Shown here one piece after another: positions 44,787-53,105 of a stretch of 54,246 bases of DNA; the stretch's first letter is position 1; each line of letters starts with the position of its first letter. Position numbers and translations under genes: made by a program. The DNA is from Bacillota bacterium. GTDB lineage: Bacteria; Bacillota; Clostridia; Lachnospirales; Lachnospiraceae. Below the pieces are notes generated by a model, which had not been told where the DNA came from, searched no databases, and saw only the letters and a list, made by a program, of their open reading frames with translations. The DNA is taken from contig CABJAN010000022.1 of assembly GCA_902363515.1 (NCBI GenBank), forward strand, positions 1-54,246. The letters run 5' to 3'.

Positions 44787-45587
44787 ATGAGTAAAAAGAA
44801 GAAAAAAAGGACAGCAGGAGATGTAATCCGCACGTTGATGTTAATTTTGGCATTAGGTGTTTTTCTCTTTTCAGCAGTGAATCTGGTTCAGATTTTTCTG
44901 GAATACAAACAGGGGACGGATGAATATGACAGAATGAGAGAGTTTGTGACAGAAGAAGTGGAGAAACAGCCACAAGAGGGAGAAACAGAGGCCAGGGGGG
45001 AGGAAGTTGAGGAAGAAAAGCCACAGGCACCCCAGGTGGACTGGGCGGGACTTCAGGCCATTAATCAGGATATTATTGCATGGATTCAAATCGAAGGTAC
45101 CGATATCAGTTATCCAGTGGTAAAGGGTGAGGACAATTCTTACTATTTAAAGCATACCTTTGAGGGAAAATCCAATATTGCAGGAGCAATTTTTATAGAT
45201 TCTGCAAACAGCAGTGATTTTGAAGACTGTAATACCATTATTTATGGACATAATATGAAAAATGGCTCCATGTTTGGAACTTTAAGGAAACATTTCAAAG
45301 ACGCGGCTTCTGTTCCGGGAAAATACATATGGATTTGTACACCACAGAAAAACTATAGATATGAAATTTTTTCAAGTCATGTGGTAGATGCTGCAGGTGA
45401 GGTGTATACCCTGTTTCCAGAGGCGGATGATACCTTTGCCGGATATCTGGAGCAGATGGCTAAACAGTCTCTTGTTTCCTTTGATGTTCCGGTGTCTAAA
45501 GAGGATAAGATTATTACCCTGTCCACCTGTACGGGAAATGATGCCACAAGATTTGTAGTACAGGCCAGAAGAGAAGGGGAATATTAG
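44787..45587 (+). CDS. class B sortase
   Basis: A 266-residue membrane-anchored transpeptidase. A cytoplasmic Lys/Arg start and one membrane helix (about residues 18-37) precede a Glu-rich stalk and the sortase domain. The catalytic residues are H155 in IYGHNM, C248 in TLSTCT and R255 in ATRFVVQ, matching class B. It would attach surface proteins to peptidoglycan or pilins; no protein with a recognisable sorting signal is encoded nearby. It probably shares a transcript with the zinc-ribbon protein upstream and the Sir2 gene downstream. Confidence 0.9.
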   Translation: MSKKKKKRTAGDVIRTLMLILALGVFLFSAVNLVQIFLEYKQGTDEYDRMREFVTEEVEKQPQEGETEARGEEVEEEKPQAPQVDWAGLQAINQDIIAWIQIEGTDISYPVVKGEDNSYYLKHTFEGKSNIAGAIFIDSANSSDFEDCNTIIYGHNMKNGSMFGTLRKHFKDAASVPGKYIWICTPQKNYRYEIFSSHVVDAAGEVYTLFPEADDTFAGYLEQMAKQSLVSFDVPVSKEDKIITLSTCTGNDATRFVVQARREGEY

Positions 45588-45599
45588 GAGATGTTTTCT

Positions 45600-46322
45600 A
45601 TGGATAAAACAGAAGCATTACAAAAAATAATTTCAGAAACAGAAAATATTGTGTTTTTCGGCGGAGCAGGAGTTTCCACAGAAAGCGGGATACCGGATTT
45701 TCGCAGTGTAGACGGACTGTATCACCAACAATGGGATTATCCGCCGGAAACCATATTAAGCCACCGCTTTTTTATGAGAAAACCAGAGGAATTTTATCGT
45801 TTTTACAAGGCGAAAATGCTTTGTGATACTGCTGTGCCAAACGCAGCCCACAAGAAGCTGGCAGAGATGGAGCAGAAGGGAAAGCTGAAGGCCATAGTTA
45901 CCCAGAATATCGATAATCTGCATCAGATGGCAGGGAGCAAACATGTGCTGGAACTTCATGGAAGTGTGTATCGCAATTATTGTATGAAATGCGGCGCTTT
46001 TTATGATTTTGCATATATGAAAAAAAGCGACGGTGTTCCAAAATGTGAAAAATGTGGCGGAATGATTAAACCGGATGTGGTTTTGTATGAGGAAGGACTG
46101 AATCAGGATACGGTCCGAAAGTCCGTACAGGCTATTTCAGAGGCAGGAGTAATGATTATCGGAGGCACTTCTCTGTCCGTTTATCCGGCGGCTTCTCTGA
46201 TTGATTATTTCCAGGGACGTTACCTGGTGGTAATTAACAGGGATGAAACCCCTAGAGACAGAGTGGCAGACCTGGTTATCAATGCGCCCATTGGTGAGAT
46301 TTTTGAACAGATTCATCTATAA
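45600..46322 (+). CDS. cobB: NAD-dependent protein deacylase (Sir2 family)
   Basis: A 240-residue cytoplasmic sirtuin that removes acyl groups from lysines using NAD. Motifs are GGAGVSTESGIPDFR, TQNIDNLHQMAG and ELHG with catalytic H120, plus four zinc cysteines in two CxxC pairs (CMKCG, CEKCG). ATG 45600 is 9 nt after AGGAG; ATG 45591 touches that ribosome site and is less likely. The ribosome site overlaps the sortase stop codon, suggesting coupling. Confidence 0.9.
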   Translation: MDKTEALQKIISETENIVFFGGAGVSTESGIPDFRSVDGLYHQQWDYPPETILSHRFFMRKPEEFYRFYKAKMLCDTAVPNAAHKKLAEMEQKGKLKAIVTQNIDNLHQMAGSKHVLELHGSVYRNYCMKCGAFYDFAYMKKSDGVPKCEKCGGMIKPDVVLYEEGLNQDTVRKSVQAISEAGVMIIGGTSLSVYPAASLIDYFQGRYLVVINRDETPRDRVADLVINAPIGEIFEQIHL

Positions 46323-46338
46323 AGAGAGGTTTAGAGAT

Positions 46339-46539
46339 ATGAGTTATAACTATGAAGTTGGGGATATTGTAAAACTAAAGAAACAGCATCCCTGCGGCAG
46401 CCATGAATGGGAAATTCTGAGAGTTGGGGCAGATTTTCGCCTGAAATGTCTGGGATGTGAACACCAGGTGATGCTTGCCAGAAAATTAGTGGAGAAAAAT
46501 ACCAGAGAATTGAGAAAAAAAGACTTGCAAAACTTTTAA
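46339..46539 (+). CDS. DUF951 small protein
   Basis: A 66-residue protein of the DUF951 family, found beside core genes in many Firmicutes. It shows the family pattern VGDIVKLKKQHPCGSHEWEILRVGADFRLKCLGC, with Cys residues in HPCG and LGCEHQ. ATG 46339 is preceded by AGAGAGGT; the longer open frame upstream overlaps cobB and is not used. Its function is unknown, with nucleic-acid binding suggested by family structure. A promoter for rpsF lies inside its 3' end. Confidence 0.85.
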   Translation: MSYNYEVGDIVKLKKQHPCGSHEWEILRVGADFRLKCLGCEHQVMLARKLVEKNTRELRKKDLQNF

Positions 46540-46553
46540 GGGTATGGTAGAAT
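46525..46553 (+). promoter_or_regulatory. promoter of rpsF-ssb-rpsR operon
   Basis: TTGCAA (46525-46530), 17 nt, TAGAAT with TGG extension (46548-46553). It starts inside the DUF951 gene. The ~70-nt leader contains a hairpin (CCCTG 46584-46588 with CAGGG 46594-46598) 15 nt before the ribosome site. Confidence 0.7.
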
Positions 46554-46630
46554 TTAACCTCGTGATATATTATTATCCTTGTTCCCTGTCAGTCAGGGGG
46601 CCAAAAGACCAAAAGGAGGTTACAACAAGC

Positions 46631-46918
46631 ATGAACAAATACGAATTAGCATTAGTCGTAAATGCCAAGATTGAAGACGAAGCTCGTGCAGCAGTAGTGG
46701 AAAAAGCAAAAAACTATATTGCTCGTTACAACGGAACAGTAACAGAAGTTGAAGAATGGGGCAAGAAAAGATTAGCTTATGAAATCCAGAAAATGCGTGA
46801 AGGCTACTACTACTTCATTCAGTTCGAAGCTGACGCTGCATGCCCTGCAGAAGTAGAACGTCATGTACGTATTATGGACAATGTTTTAAGATATTTAGTT
46901 GTTAAAAAAGAAGCTTAA
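46631..46918 (+). CDS. rpsF: 30S ribosomal protein S6
   Basis: A 95-residue ribosomal protein with the typical start MNKYELALVVNAKIEDE and the core motif EEWGKKRLAYEIQKMREGYYYFIQFEA. AAAGGAGGT precedes ATG 46631; an open frame further upstream runs through the promoter and is rejected. The order rpsF-ssb-rpsR is conserved in Firmicutes. Confidence 0.96.
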   Translation: MNKYELALVVNAKIEDEARAAVVEKAKNYIARYNGTVTEVEEWGKKRLAYEIQKMREGYYYFIQFEADAACPAEVERHVRIMDNVLRYLVVKKEA

Positions 46919-46998
46919 TATCTGCCTGAAGAATAACTTCAAGGACATAAAACGTGATTCATTCTAATTGACAAGTCTTTCGATTATGAGGTGATTAG

Positions 46999-47466
46999 AT
47001 GAATAAAGTAATTTTAATGGGACGTTTAACCAGAGATCCTGAGGTGAGATATTCCGCAGGAGAAAATTCAATGGCGATTGCCAGATATACACTGGCTGTT
47101 GACCGCCGTTTCAAAAGAGACGGGGAAGCAAGTGCAGACTTTATTGGCTGTGTGGCTTTTGGAAGACAGGCAGAATTTGCAGAGAGATATTTCCGTCAGG
47201 GTATCCGTATTGTAGTAACCGGAAGAATTCAGACCGGAAGCTACACAAACAGAGATGGCAACAAGGTTTACACTACAGATGTAGTGGTAGAAGAGCAGGA
47301 ATTTGCAGAGAGCAAAGCTGTCAGTGACAGTCATACATCTCAGAGTTCTTCCATGGGAGCCGGCTTTGGAGCACCATCCCAGGCTGCGCCTGCACCAAGT
47401 GCCGCATCAGCAGACGGATTTATGAATATTCCAGACGGAATTGACGAAGAGCTGCCGTTTAGCTGA
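46999..47466 (+). CDS. ssb: single-stranded DNA-binding protein
   Basis: A 155-residue SSB. The OB fold (about residues 1-105) starts MNKVILMGRLTRDPEVRYS and contains the WGRQAE-type motif as FGRQAEFAERYFRQG. A Gly/Ser/Ala/Pro-rich linker leads to the acidic tail DELPF-like ending (EELPFS) that recruits repair and replication proteins. TATGAGGTGA precedes ATG 46999. Confidence 0.95.
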   Translation: MNKVILMGRLTRDPEVRYSAGENSMAIARYTLAVDRRFKRDGEASADFIGCVAFGRQAEFAERYFRQGIRIVVTGRIQTGSYTNRDGNKVYTTDVVVEEQEFAESKAVSDSHTSQSSSMGAGFGAPSQAAPAPSAASADGFMNIPDGIDEELPFS

Positions 47467-47510
47467 GAATCAGCTTAGAACGGTGTACTATTGATAGGAG
47501 GTAAACAATC

Positions 47511-47774
47511 ATGGCTTACGAAAAAGGTAATAGACCGGATTCTCCAATGAAGAGAAGAGGCGGACGCAGAAGAAAAAAAGTTTGTGTATTCTGCGGACAG
47601 GAAAATAATGAAATCAGCTACAAGGATGCAAATAAACTGAAAAGATACGTATCTGAAAGAGGAAAAATTCTTCCTAGAAGAATCACAGGAAACTGTGCAA
47701 AACATCAGAGAGCTCTTACAGTTGAAATTAAGAGAGCAAGACATCTGGCAATTATGCCATACGTTCAGGACTAA
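47511..47774 (+). CDS. rpsR: 30S ribosomal protein S18
   Basis: An 87-residue basic protein with the core [26 protein letters not shown] and ending in [13 protein letters not shown]. The CVFC pair and later Cys suggest the zinc-binding form of S18. GGAGGT is 8 nt before ATG 47511. A strong terminator follows. Confidence 0.96.
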   Translation: MAYEKGNRPDSPMKRRGGRRRKKVCVFCGQENNEISYKDANKLKRYVSERGKILPRRITGNCAKHQRALTVEIKRARHLAIMPYVQD

Positions 47775-47822
47775 TTTTCCGGAAATTTTACAGGAAAATA
47801 TCCTAATTTGCAGAAAGAATGA

Positions 47823-47860
47823 GGAACTTCCGCGTTTGCGCGGGAGTTCCTTTTCTTTTT
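47823..47860 (+). terminator. terminator of rpsF-ssb-rpsR operon
   Basis: GGAACTTCCGCG (47823-47834) pairs with CGCGGGAGTTCC (47839-47850) around TTTG, followed by TTTTCTTTTT. Confidence 0.9.
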
Positions 47861-47863
47861 AAG

Positions 47864-47892
47864 TTGTATAATAGGGGAAATAATGCTATAAT
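47864..47892 (+). promoter_or_regulatory. promoter of gdpP-rplI-dnaB genes
   Basis: TTGTAT (47864-47869), 17 nt, TGC-extended TATAAT (47887-47892), 45 nt before ATG 47938. Confidence 0.8.
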
Positions 47893-47937
47893 ATTACGTA
47901 AGTTTCCAACTTAAAATAAGTATCGGCAGGTGAAGAT

Positions 47938-49983
47938 ATGGATGGAAAAATCAAGATTAAAGGCCACCTGAAGTTTTATATGCAGTGGCCGGTCATTCTG
48001 AGCATATTGTTGATTGTTATGGATGTGTTGGTATTTTCTGTGAGTGTCAAGGCAGGAACCTTGGTCAGCATTTTTTTGGCTGCATATATTTTAGTGGTGG
48101 TGTTCCTGTATTTCCATAGTAAGACAATGATTATGAATGAATTGATTTCCTTTGCAACCCAATATGGGCAAGTGCAGAAAACCCTTCTCAATGAGTTTGC
48201 TGTCCCCTATGCCCTTTTGGATTATAATGGAAAAATTTTGTGGATGAATGAAGCCTTTTCCACCTTGACAGGGAAAAATAAACGGTATCGGAAGGCAGTT
48301 TCCTGTGTGTTTCCGGAAATTGCAGGAGATAAGCTCCCCAAGAAAGAAGAAAAAGAAGTTAATATCCGATATAATGAAAGGGATTATAAGGCTGTAATGA
48401 AGTCGGTTTCTCTGAAAAAGCTTTTAGAAGAATCCGGCCTGGTGGAAATGGAGTCCCACAGTGATTTAATTGCGCTTTATTTGTTTGATGAGACAGAGCT
48501 GAACCAGTATATCCGTCAGAAAGAAGACGAAAAGCTGGTAACAGGACTTTTGTATCTGGATAATTATGATGAAGCTCTGGACAGTGTAGAAGAAGTGCGG
48601 CGTTCTCTTCTGGCTGCACTGATTGAGCGAAAGCTGGGAAAATACTTCAGTGAAGTGGACTGTCTTTTGAAACGATTGGAAAAGGATAAATTTATTCTGG
48701 TTATGAGACAGAAATCCCTGGAAGAACTGAAGAAAAAGCGCTTTAACATTCTGGAAGATGTTAAAACCGTTAATATCGGAAATGATATGGCGGTGACCAT
48801 TAGTATTGGTATCGGGCTTAATGCGCCTACCTATGCGCAGAGCTATGAATATTCCAGAATTGCCATTGATCTGGCTCTTGGACGCGGCGGTGACCAGGTA
48901 GTTATTAAAGATAAGGATCAAATGACCTTCTTTGGCGGAAAATCACAGCAGATGGGTAAAAACACCAGAGTCAAAGCCAGAGTGAAAGCCCATGCCCTGC
49001 GGGAATTTATGATTAGCAATGACAAAGTAATTGTTATGGGGCATAAGATTTCAGATGTGGATTCCATTGGAGCAGGAATCGGTATTTACAGGGCAGCCAA
49101 GTCTTTGAATAAGCGGGCACATATTGTAGTGAATAATCCCACCATGTCGGTGCGTCCCATTATTGAAAGCTTCCGGCAAAATGCAGATTATGATGAGCAT
49201 ATGTTTATTAACAGCGAGGCGGCCAGGGAGATTGTGGATAGCAATACCGTTGTGGTTGTAGTGGATACCAATAAGCCAAGCTATACGGAATGTGAAGAAC
49301 TGCTTCAGAAAACGAAGACCATTGTAGTGTTGGATCACCACAGACAGGGTAGCGAAGTGATTAAAAATGCGGTGCTATCCTATATTGAACCTTATGCGTC
49401 TTCTACTTGTGAGATGGTGGCAGAGATTCTCCAGTATTTTTCAGACGATATACGGATTTATAATATTGAAGCAGACGCCCTTTATTCCGGTATTATGATT
49501 GATACCAATAATTTTACTGCAAAAACCGGTGTTCGTACTTTTGAAGCGGCAGCGTTTTTAAGACGTTGCGGAGCAGATGTAACCAGGGTAAGGAAAATGT
49601 TCCGGGATGATGTGAAATCCTACAAAGCAAAAGCAGAGGCAATCCGCAATGTGGAAACCTATAAGGGAAGTTTTGCTATTAGTGTGTGTCCAAGTGAAGG
49701 AATTGACAGCCCTACTGTAGTGGCTTCCCAGGCGGCGAATGAATTGCTGAATGTGGACAGTATTCGTGCCAGCTTTGTACTGACTGATTATCAGAATAAG
49801 ATTTATATCAGTGCAAGAGCCATTGATGAAGTGAATGTACAGATTATCATGGAACGTCTGGGTGGAGGCGGTCATATTAATATGGCAGGCGCTCAGCTGC
49901 CGGGTATTTCAGTGAATGAGGCAATCCGCCAGTTAAAAGAAACTCTTGACAAGATGATGAAAGAAGGAGACATAGAAGCATGA
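47938..49983 (+). CDS. gdpP: cyclic-di-AMP phosphodiesterase, GdpP type
   Basis: A 681-residue membrane enzyme that degrades c-di-AMP. It has two N-terminal membrane helices (about residues 14-62), a PAS-like domain, a degenerate GGDEF domain (around residues 180-330, lacking the GGDEF signature) and a C-terminal DHH/DHHA1 unit. Metal ligands are visible in [11 protein letters not shown] (about 365-375), [14 protein letters not shown] (about 465) and IDTNNF; the [12 protein letters not shown] motif is near residue 643. The gene order gdpP-rplI-dnaB is conserved in Firmicutes. Its stop overlaps the rplI start (ATGA). Confidence 0.92.
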   Translation: MDGKIKIKGHLKFYMQWPVILSILLIVMDVLVFSVSVKAGTLVSIFLAAYILVVVFLYFHSKTMIMNELISFATQYGQVQKTLLNEFAVPYALLDYNGKILWMNEAFSTLTGKNKRYRKAVSCVFPEIAGDKLPKKEEKEVNIRYNERDYKAVMKSVSLKKLLEESGLVEMESHSDLIALYLFDETELNQYIRQKEDEKLVTGLLYLDNYDEALDSVEEVRRSLLAALIERKLGKYFSEVDCLLKRLEKDKFILVMRQKSLEELKKKRFNILEDVKTVNIGNDMAVTISIGIGLNAPTYAQSYEYSRIAIDLALGRGGDQVVIKDKDQMTFFGGKSQQMGKNTRVKARVKAHALREFMISNDKVIVMGHKISDVDSIGAGIGIYRAAKSLNKRAHIVVNNPTMSVRPIIESFRQNADYDEHMFINSEAAREIVDSNTVVVVVDTNKPSYTECEELLQKTKTIVVLDHHRQGSEVIKNAVLSYIEPYASSTCEMVAEILQYFSDDIRIYNIEADALYSGIMIDTNNFTAKTGVRTFEAAAFLRRCGADVTRVRKMFRDDVKSYKAKAEAIRNVETYKGSFAISVCPSEGIDSPTVVASQAANELLNVDSIRASFVLTDYQNKIYISARAIDEVNVQIIMERLGGGGHINMAGAQLPGISVNEAIRQLKETLDKMMKEGDIEA

Positions 49984-50426
49984 AAGTAATTTTAATTGAA
50001 GACGTAAAATCCTTAGGAAAAAAAGGCCAGATGGTAAATGTAAGTGATGGCTATGCCAGAAATATGTTATTTCCAAAAAAATTAGGGGTAGAGGCTACTC
50101 CTAAAAATATCAATGACCTGAAGCTGCAGAAAGCCCATGAAGAGAAAGTAGCTAAAGAAAATCTGGAAGCGGCAAAGGCTTTTAAGGCAGAGCTTGAAAC
50201 CAAACAGGTAACAGTGGCTATTAAAGTAGGAGATAACGGAAGAACTTTTGGTTCTGTATCTACTAAGGAAATTTCCGAAGCAGCCAAAAGCCAGCTTGGA
50301 TATGATATTGATAAAAAGAAAATGCAGCTTGCAAATCCAATCAGGGAATTAGGTACTACTTTAGTGCCGATAAAGCTCCACACACAGGTAACTGCAGAGC
50401 TTAAGGTTGTAGTAAAGGAAGCATAA
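49980..50426 (+). CDS. rplI: 50S ribosomal protein L9
   Basis: A 148-residue two-domain ribosomal protein. It begins [30 protein letters not shown], the family signature, followed by the long central helix (residues about 45-75) and the C-terminal domain with [13 protein letters not shown]. It overlaps gdpP by 4 nt, suggesting coupled translation. Confidence 0.96.
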   Translation: MKVILIEDVKSLGKKGQMVNVSDGYARNMLFPKKLGVEATPKNINDLKLQKAHEEKVAKENLEAAKAFKAELETKQVTVAIKVGDNGRTFGSVSTKEISEAAKSQLGYDIDKKKMQLANPIRELGTTLVPIKLHTQVTAELKVVVKEA

Positions 50427-50445
50427 GAAGGGAGTTTCTGCCAGT

Positions 50446-51774
50446 ATGGAAGAAGCACTGATAAAGCGGATTCTGCCGCACAGTATGGAAGCAGAGCAGT
50501 CGGTTATTGGTTCTATGATTATGAGTAAGGATGCTATTGTGGAGGCATCAGAAATGATTACCGGCGCAGATTTCTACCAGCAGCAGTATGGAATTGTGTT
50601 TGAGGCTATGGTAGAGCTTCATGACGAAGGAAAGGCTGTAGACCTGATTACCTTGCAGGACAGGCTAAGAGAAAAGGAACTTCCTCCGGAAATATCCAGT
50701 ATGGAGTTTGTCCGGGACCTTTTGTCCGCAGTACCCACTTCTGCCAATGTGAAATATTATGCTGAGATTGTGGCGGAAAAATCCATGCTCCGTAAGCTTA
50801 TTAAAACGACAGAGGAAATCAGCAATCTCTGTTATCTTGGAAAAGAGAAAACCCAGGATATTTTAGAAGTAACGGAGAAGAAAATCTTTGACCTGGTACA
50901 GAACCGGGGCAGCGAAGAATTTGTACCTATCCGTCAGGTGGTGTTAAATGCCATTGAAAAAATCGAAAAAGCATCCAGAACCCAGGGCAGCGTTACGGGA
51001 ATACCAACAGGATTTATTGATTTGGATTATAAAATGTCAGGCTTTCAGCCTTCGGATTTGATTCTGGTGGCAGCCAGACCTTCTATGGGAAAAACAGCTT
51101 TTGTCCTGAATATTGCACAGTATATGGCTTTCCATAATGATGTGACCACAGCTATCTTTAGTTTGGAGATGTCCAAGGAACAGCTTGTGAACCGTCTTCT
51201 GGCTCTGGAGTCAAAAGTGGATTCTCAGAATATCCGAACCGGTAATCTGGAGGACGAAGAATGGGCGAAGCTTATTGAAGGAGCCAATATTATTGGGAAG
51301 TCGCACCTGATTATTGATGATAAGCCTGGTATTTCTATTTCAGAGCTCCGTTCCAAATGCAGAAAGTATAAGATGGAGCATAATCTGGGGATTATCTTTA
51401 TTGACTATTTGCAGCTTATGACCGGAAGCGGAAGAAGTGAGTCCAGACAGCAGGAAATCTCAGAGATTTCCAGGTCTTTAAAAGCTCTTGCAAGGGAGCT
51501 GAATGTTCCGGTGGTAGCTCTGTCACAGTTAAGCCGTGCGGTAGAGCAGAGACCGGATCACAGACCCATGCTTTCGGATTTGCGTGAGTCCGGAGCCATT
51601 GAGCAGGATGCGGACGTGGTAATGTTTATTTACCGCGACGATTATTATAATAAAGATTCTGAAAACAAGAATATTGCAGAAATTATCATTGCAAAACAGA
51701 GAAACGGTCCTATTGGAACCGTGAATCTGGTTTGGATGCCGAATTATACGAAGTTTGTGAATATGAAGAAGTAG
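50446..51774 (+). CDS. dnaB: replicative DNA helicase DnaB
   Basis: A 442-residue hexameric helicase. The N-terminal domain starts with LPHSMEAEQSVIGSMI. The RecA-like domain has Walker A ARPSMGKTAF (about residues 205-214), Walker B IIFIDYLQLM and the C-terminal LSQLSRAVEQRPDHRPMLSDLRESGAIEQDAD stretch (quoted in part: LSQLSRAVEQR). No intein is present. AGAAGGGAG precedes ATG 50446. Confidence 0.96.
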   Translation: MEEALIKRILPHSMEAEQSVIGSMIMSKDAIVEASEMITGADFYQQQYGIVFEAMVELHDEGKAVDLITLQDRLREKELPPEISSMEFVRDLLSAVPTSANVKYYAEIVAEKSMLRKLIKTTEEISNLCYLGKEKTQDILEVTEKKIFDLVQNRGSEEFVPIRQVVLNAIEKIEKASRTQGSVTGIPTGFIDLDYKMSGFQPSDLILVAARPSMGKTAFVLNIAQYMAFHNDVTTAIFSLEMSKEQLVNRLLALESKVDSQNIRTGNLEDEEWAKLIEGANIIGKSHLIIDDKPGISISELRSKCRKYKMEHNLGIIFIDYLQLMTGSGRSESRQQEISEISRSLKALARELNVPVVALSQLSRAVEQRPDHRPMLSDLRESGAIEQDADVVMFIYRDDYYNKDSENKNIAEIIIAKQRNGPIGTVNLVWMPNYTKFVNMKK

Positions 51775-51791
51775 GCAGCATGAAGAAAGAA

Positions 51792-51829
51792 TGGAGCTAT
51801 TGTATCAGGTGCAATAGTTCCATTTTTTT
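51792..51829 (+). terminator. terminator after dnaB
   Basis: TGGAGCTATTG (51792-51802) pairs with CAATAGTTCCA (51812-51822, one G-U), followed by TTTTTTT. Confidence 0.9.
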
Positions 51830-51844
51830 GTCGAACGTATTTTC

Positions 51845-51872
51845 TTGCATTTTCAGATGGGTTTGCTATAAT
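51845..51872 (+). promoter_or_regulatory. promoter of MerR-like gene
   Basis: TTGCAT (51845-51850), 16 nt, TGC-extended TATAAT (51867-51872). Because the -10 box covers 51871, translation cannot sensibly start there. Confidence 0.75.
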
Positions 51873-51903
51873 GATTAAGAGAAGAAGAGAAAGGGGTCAG
51901 TAT

Positions 51904-52413
51904 ATGCAGGAGACCGTTTACTCGGTTTCTGAAGCGGTGAGATTGTTGGAAATTCAGTCACATGTACTCCGGTACTGGGAAGAAGAAATGAAACTGCCGA
52001 TTCAGAGAAACGAGATGGGACACAGATACTACACCCGATATGATATTCAGGTGTTCCTGAGTATAAAAGAACTGAAGAAAAAAGGGTATTCGCTGAGAGA
52101 AATCGGAAAGCTGATGCCCCTTTTTTATCATAATAAGCAGAACAGGAAAGTTGAGCTGCCAAAACAGGAATCCCCAAAAGTGAAACCAAAACAAAAACCA
52201 CAGATTTACAGAGCAAAGCCTTTTGGCATTTCCGGAGAATTTATGGAGATTGTGAGTCGGATTGTCCAGGAACGATTGAAGGAAGAAAATTCTGAGGAAG
52301 CGCGCTATAAAAGGCTGGACGAAAGAATTCGAAATTACCAGCAGTCCAGACGGGAAGTTGCAGCAGCAGCGGAACAGAAAAAGACGAAGAGAAAAAAGAA
52401 TGGAAAGAGATAG
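51904..52413 (+). CDS. MerR-family DNA-binding protein
   Basis: A 169-residue regulator. The N-terminal winged HTH of the MerR type is clear: YSVSEAVRLLEIQSHVLRYWEEEM, then HRYYTRYDIQVFLSIKELKKKGYSLREIGKLM. The C-terminal half is Lys/Glu-rich and probably coiled-coil, ending in a very basic tail (KKTKRKKNGKR). No ligand-binding domain is seen. ATG 51904 has AAAGGGG upstream. Target genes are unknown; a chromosome-associated role as in RacA-like proteins is a possibility only. Confidence 0.8.
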   Translation: MQETVYSVSEAVRLLEIQSHVLRYWEEEMKLPIQRNEMGHRYYTRYDIQVFLSIKELKKKGYSLREIGKLMPLFYHNKQNRKVELPKQESPKVKPKQKPQIYRAKPFGISGEFMEIVSRIVQERLKEENSEEARYKRLDERIRNYQQSRREVAAAAEQKKTKRKKNGKR

Positions 52414-52417
52414 AAAT

Positions 52418-52448
52418 AAAAGGGAGGCTGATAATACAGCCCCCTTTT
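52418..52448. terminator. bidirectional terminator between MerR gene and ferredoxin
   Basis: AAAAGGGAGGCTG (52418-52430, one bulged A) pairs with CAGCCCCCTTTT (52437-52448). T-rich tracts follow on both strands. Confidence 0.75.
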
Positions 52449-52471
52449 ATAAGTGTGTTATGTAGTAATGA

Positions 52472-52642
52472 TTACTCTTCTACAATAGCTTCTGTAGGAC
52501 ATACACCAGCGCATGTTCCACAATCTACACATGTATCAGCATCGATTACGTATTTTCCATCACCTTCGGAAATAGCTTCAACTGGACATTCTCCAGCGCA
52601 TGTTCCGCAGCTTACACATTCATCTGTAATTACATATGCCAT
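52472..52642 (-). CDS. 2[4Fe-4S] ferredoxin, clostridial type
   Basis: A 56-residue electron carrier starting MAYVITDECVSCGTC. It has two CxxCxxCxxxCP motifs (CVSCGTCAGECP and CVDCGTCAGVCP), each able to hold a [4Fe-4S] cluster, with the internal symmetry of clostridial ferredoxins. AAGGAGG precedes the ATG on the minus strand. It has its own promoter and terminator. It would pass low-potential electrons between oxidoreductases, hydrogenase or Rnf; partners are not in the window. Confidence 0.95.
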   Translation of the reverse strand: MAYVITDECVSCGTCAGECPVEAISEGDGKYVIDADTCVDCGTCAGVCPTEAIVEE

Positions 52643-52693
52643 GATCTTATCCTCCTTGTATATTCTGAATGAGAAAACTCACTTCTTAGAGTT

Positions 52694-52722
52694 ATTCTAA
52701 TATATTTATACCTATAATACAA
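52694..52722 (-). promoter_or_regulatory. promoter of ferredoxin gene
   Basis: On the minus strand TTGTAT (52722-52717), 17 nt, TAGAAT (52699-52694). Confidence 0.7.
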
Positions 52723-52768
52723 GTCTTATTTTTCATACAAATGTAAAATATAAAATGGAGAAAAACGG

Positions 52769-52797
52769 TTGAATATAAGTTCAAAAGGGCTTATAAT
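52769..52797 (+). promoter_or_regulatory. promoter of DUF1858 gene
   Basis: TTGAAT (52769-52774), 17 nt, TATAAT (52792-52797), 33 nt before ATG 52830. Confidence 0.8.
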
Positions 52798-52829
52798 GGA
52801 ACGAGAATAAATGAAGGAGGACAAAATTC

Positions 52830-53030
52830 ATGAAAGTGACATCTGATATGACAATTGGTGAATTAATCCGTATGGATCAGAATATCGTTCCAATTCTTAT
52901 GAGAGCAGGTATGCACTGCATCGGCTGCCCATCCGCTCAGGGAGAATCACTGGCAGAAGCTGCTATGGTTCATGGTATTGATGGAGAACTGTTAATCGCA
53001 CAGATTAATGATTTCCTGGAAAATAAATAA
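52830..53030 (+). CDS. DUF1858 domain protein, redox-disulfide type
   Basis: A 66-residue single-domain protein. The family pattern is visible: MTIGELIRMDQNIVPILMRAGMHCIGCPSAQGESLAEAA, with the CIGC pair as candidate redox or metal site. The family is often associated with hybrid-cluster (prismane) proteins. AGGAGGAC precedes ATG 52830. The exact role is unknown. It is divergent from the ferredoxin gene, with about 190 nt between start codons. Confidence 0.88.
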   Translation: MKVTSDMTIGELIRMDQNIVPILMRAGMHCIGCPSAQGESLAEAAMVHGIDGELLIAQINDFLENK

Positions 53031-53053
53031 GATATTTACCAAAATGGAAAAGA

Positions 53054-53087
53054 AAAAGGAGCTGTTACATGAAGTACAGCTCCTTTT
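53054..53087. terminator. bidirectional terminator between DUF1858 gene and mecA
   Basis: AAAAGGAGCTGT (53054-53065) pairs with ACAGCTCCTTTT (53076-53087). The T-tract on the minus strand (TTTTTCTTTT) is the stronger one, serving mecA. Confidence 0.8.
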
Positions 53088-53105
53088 ATCATGTGAAACG
53101 CATCT

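Noticed and set aside
51871..51903. Upstream start for the MerR-like protein
   Set aside because: The codon lies within the -10 promoter element.
52455..52700. 81-codon plus-strand frame with repeated His-x-Pro-Ala-His pattern
   Set aside because: It is the antisense shadow of the two Cys motifs of the minus-strand ferredoxin.
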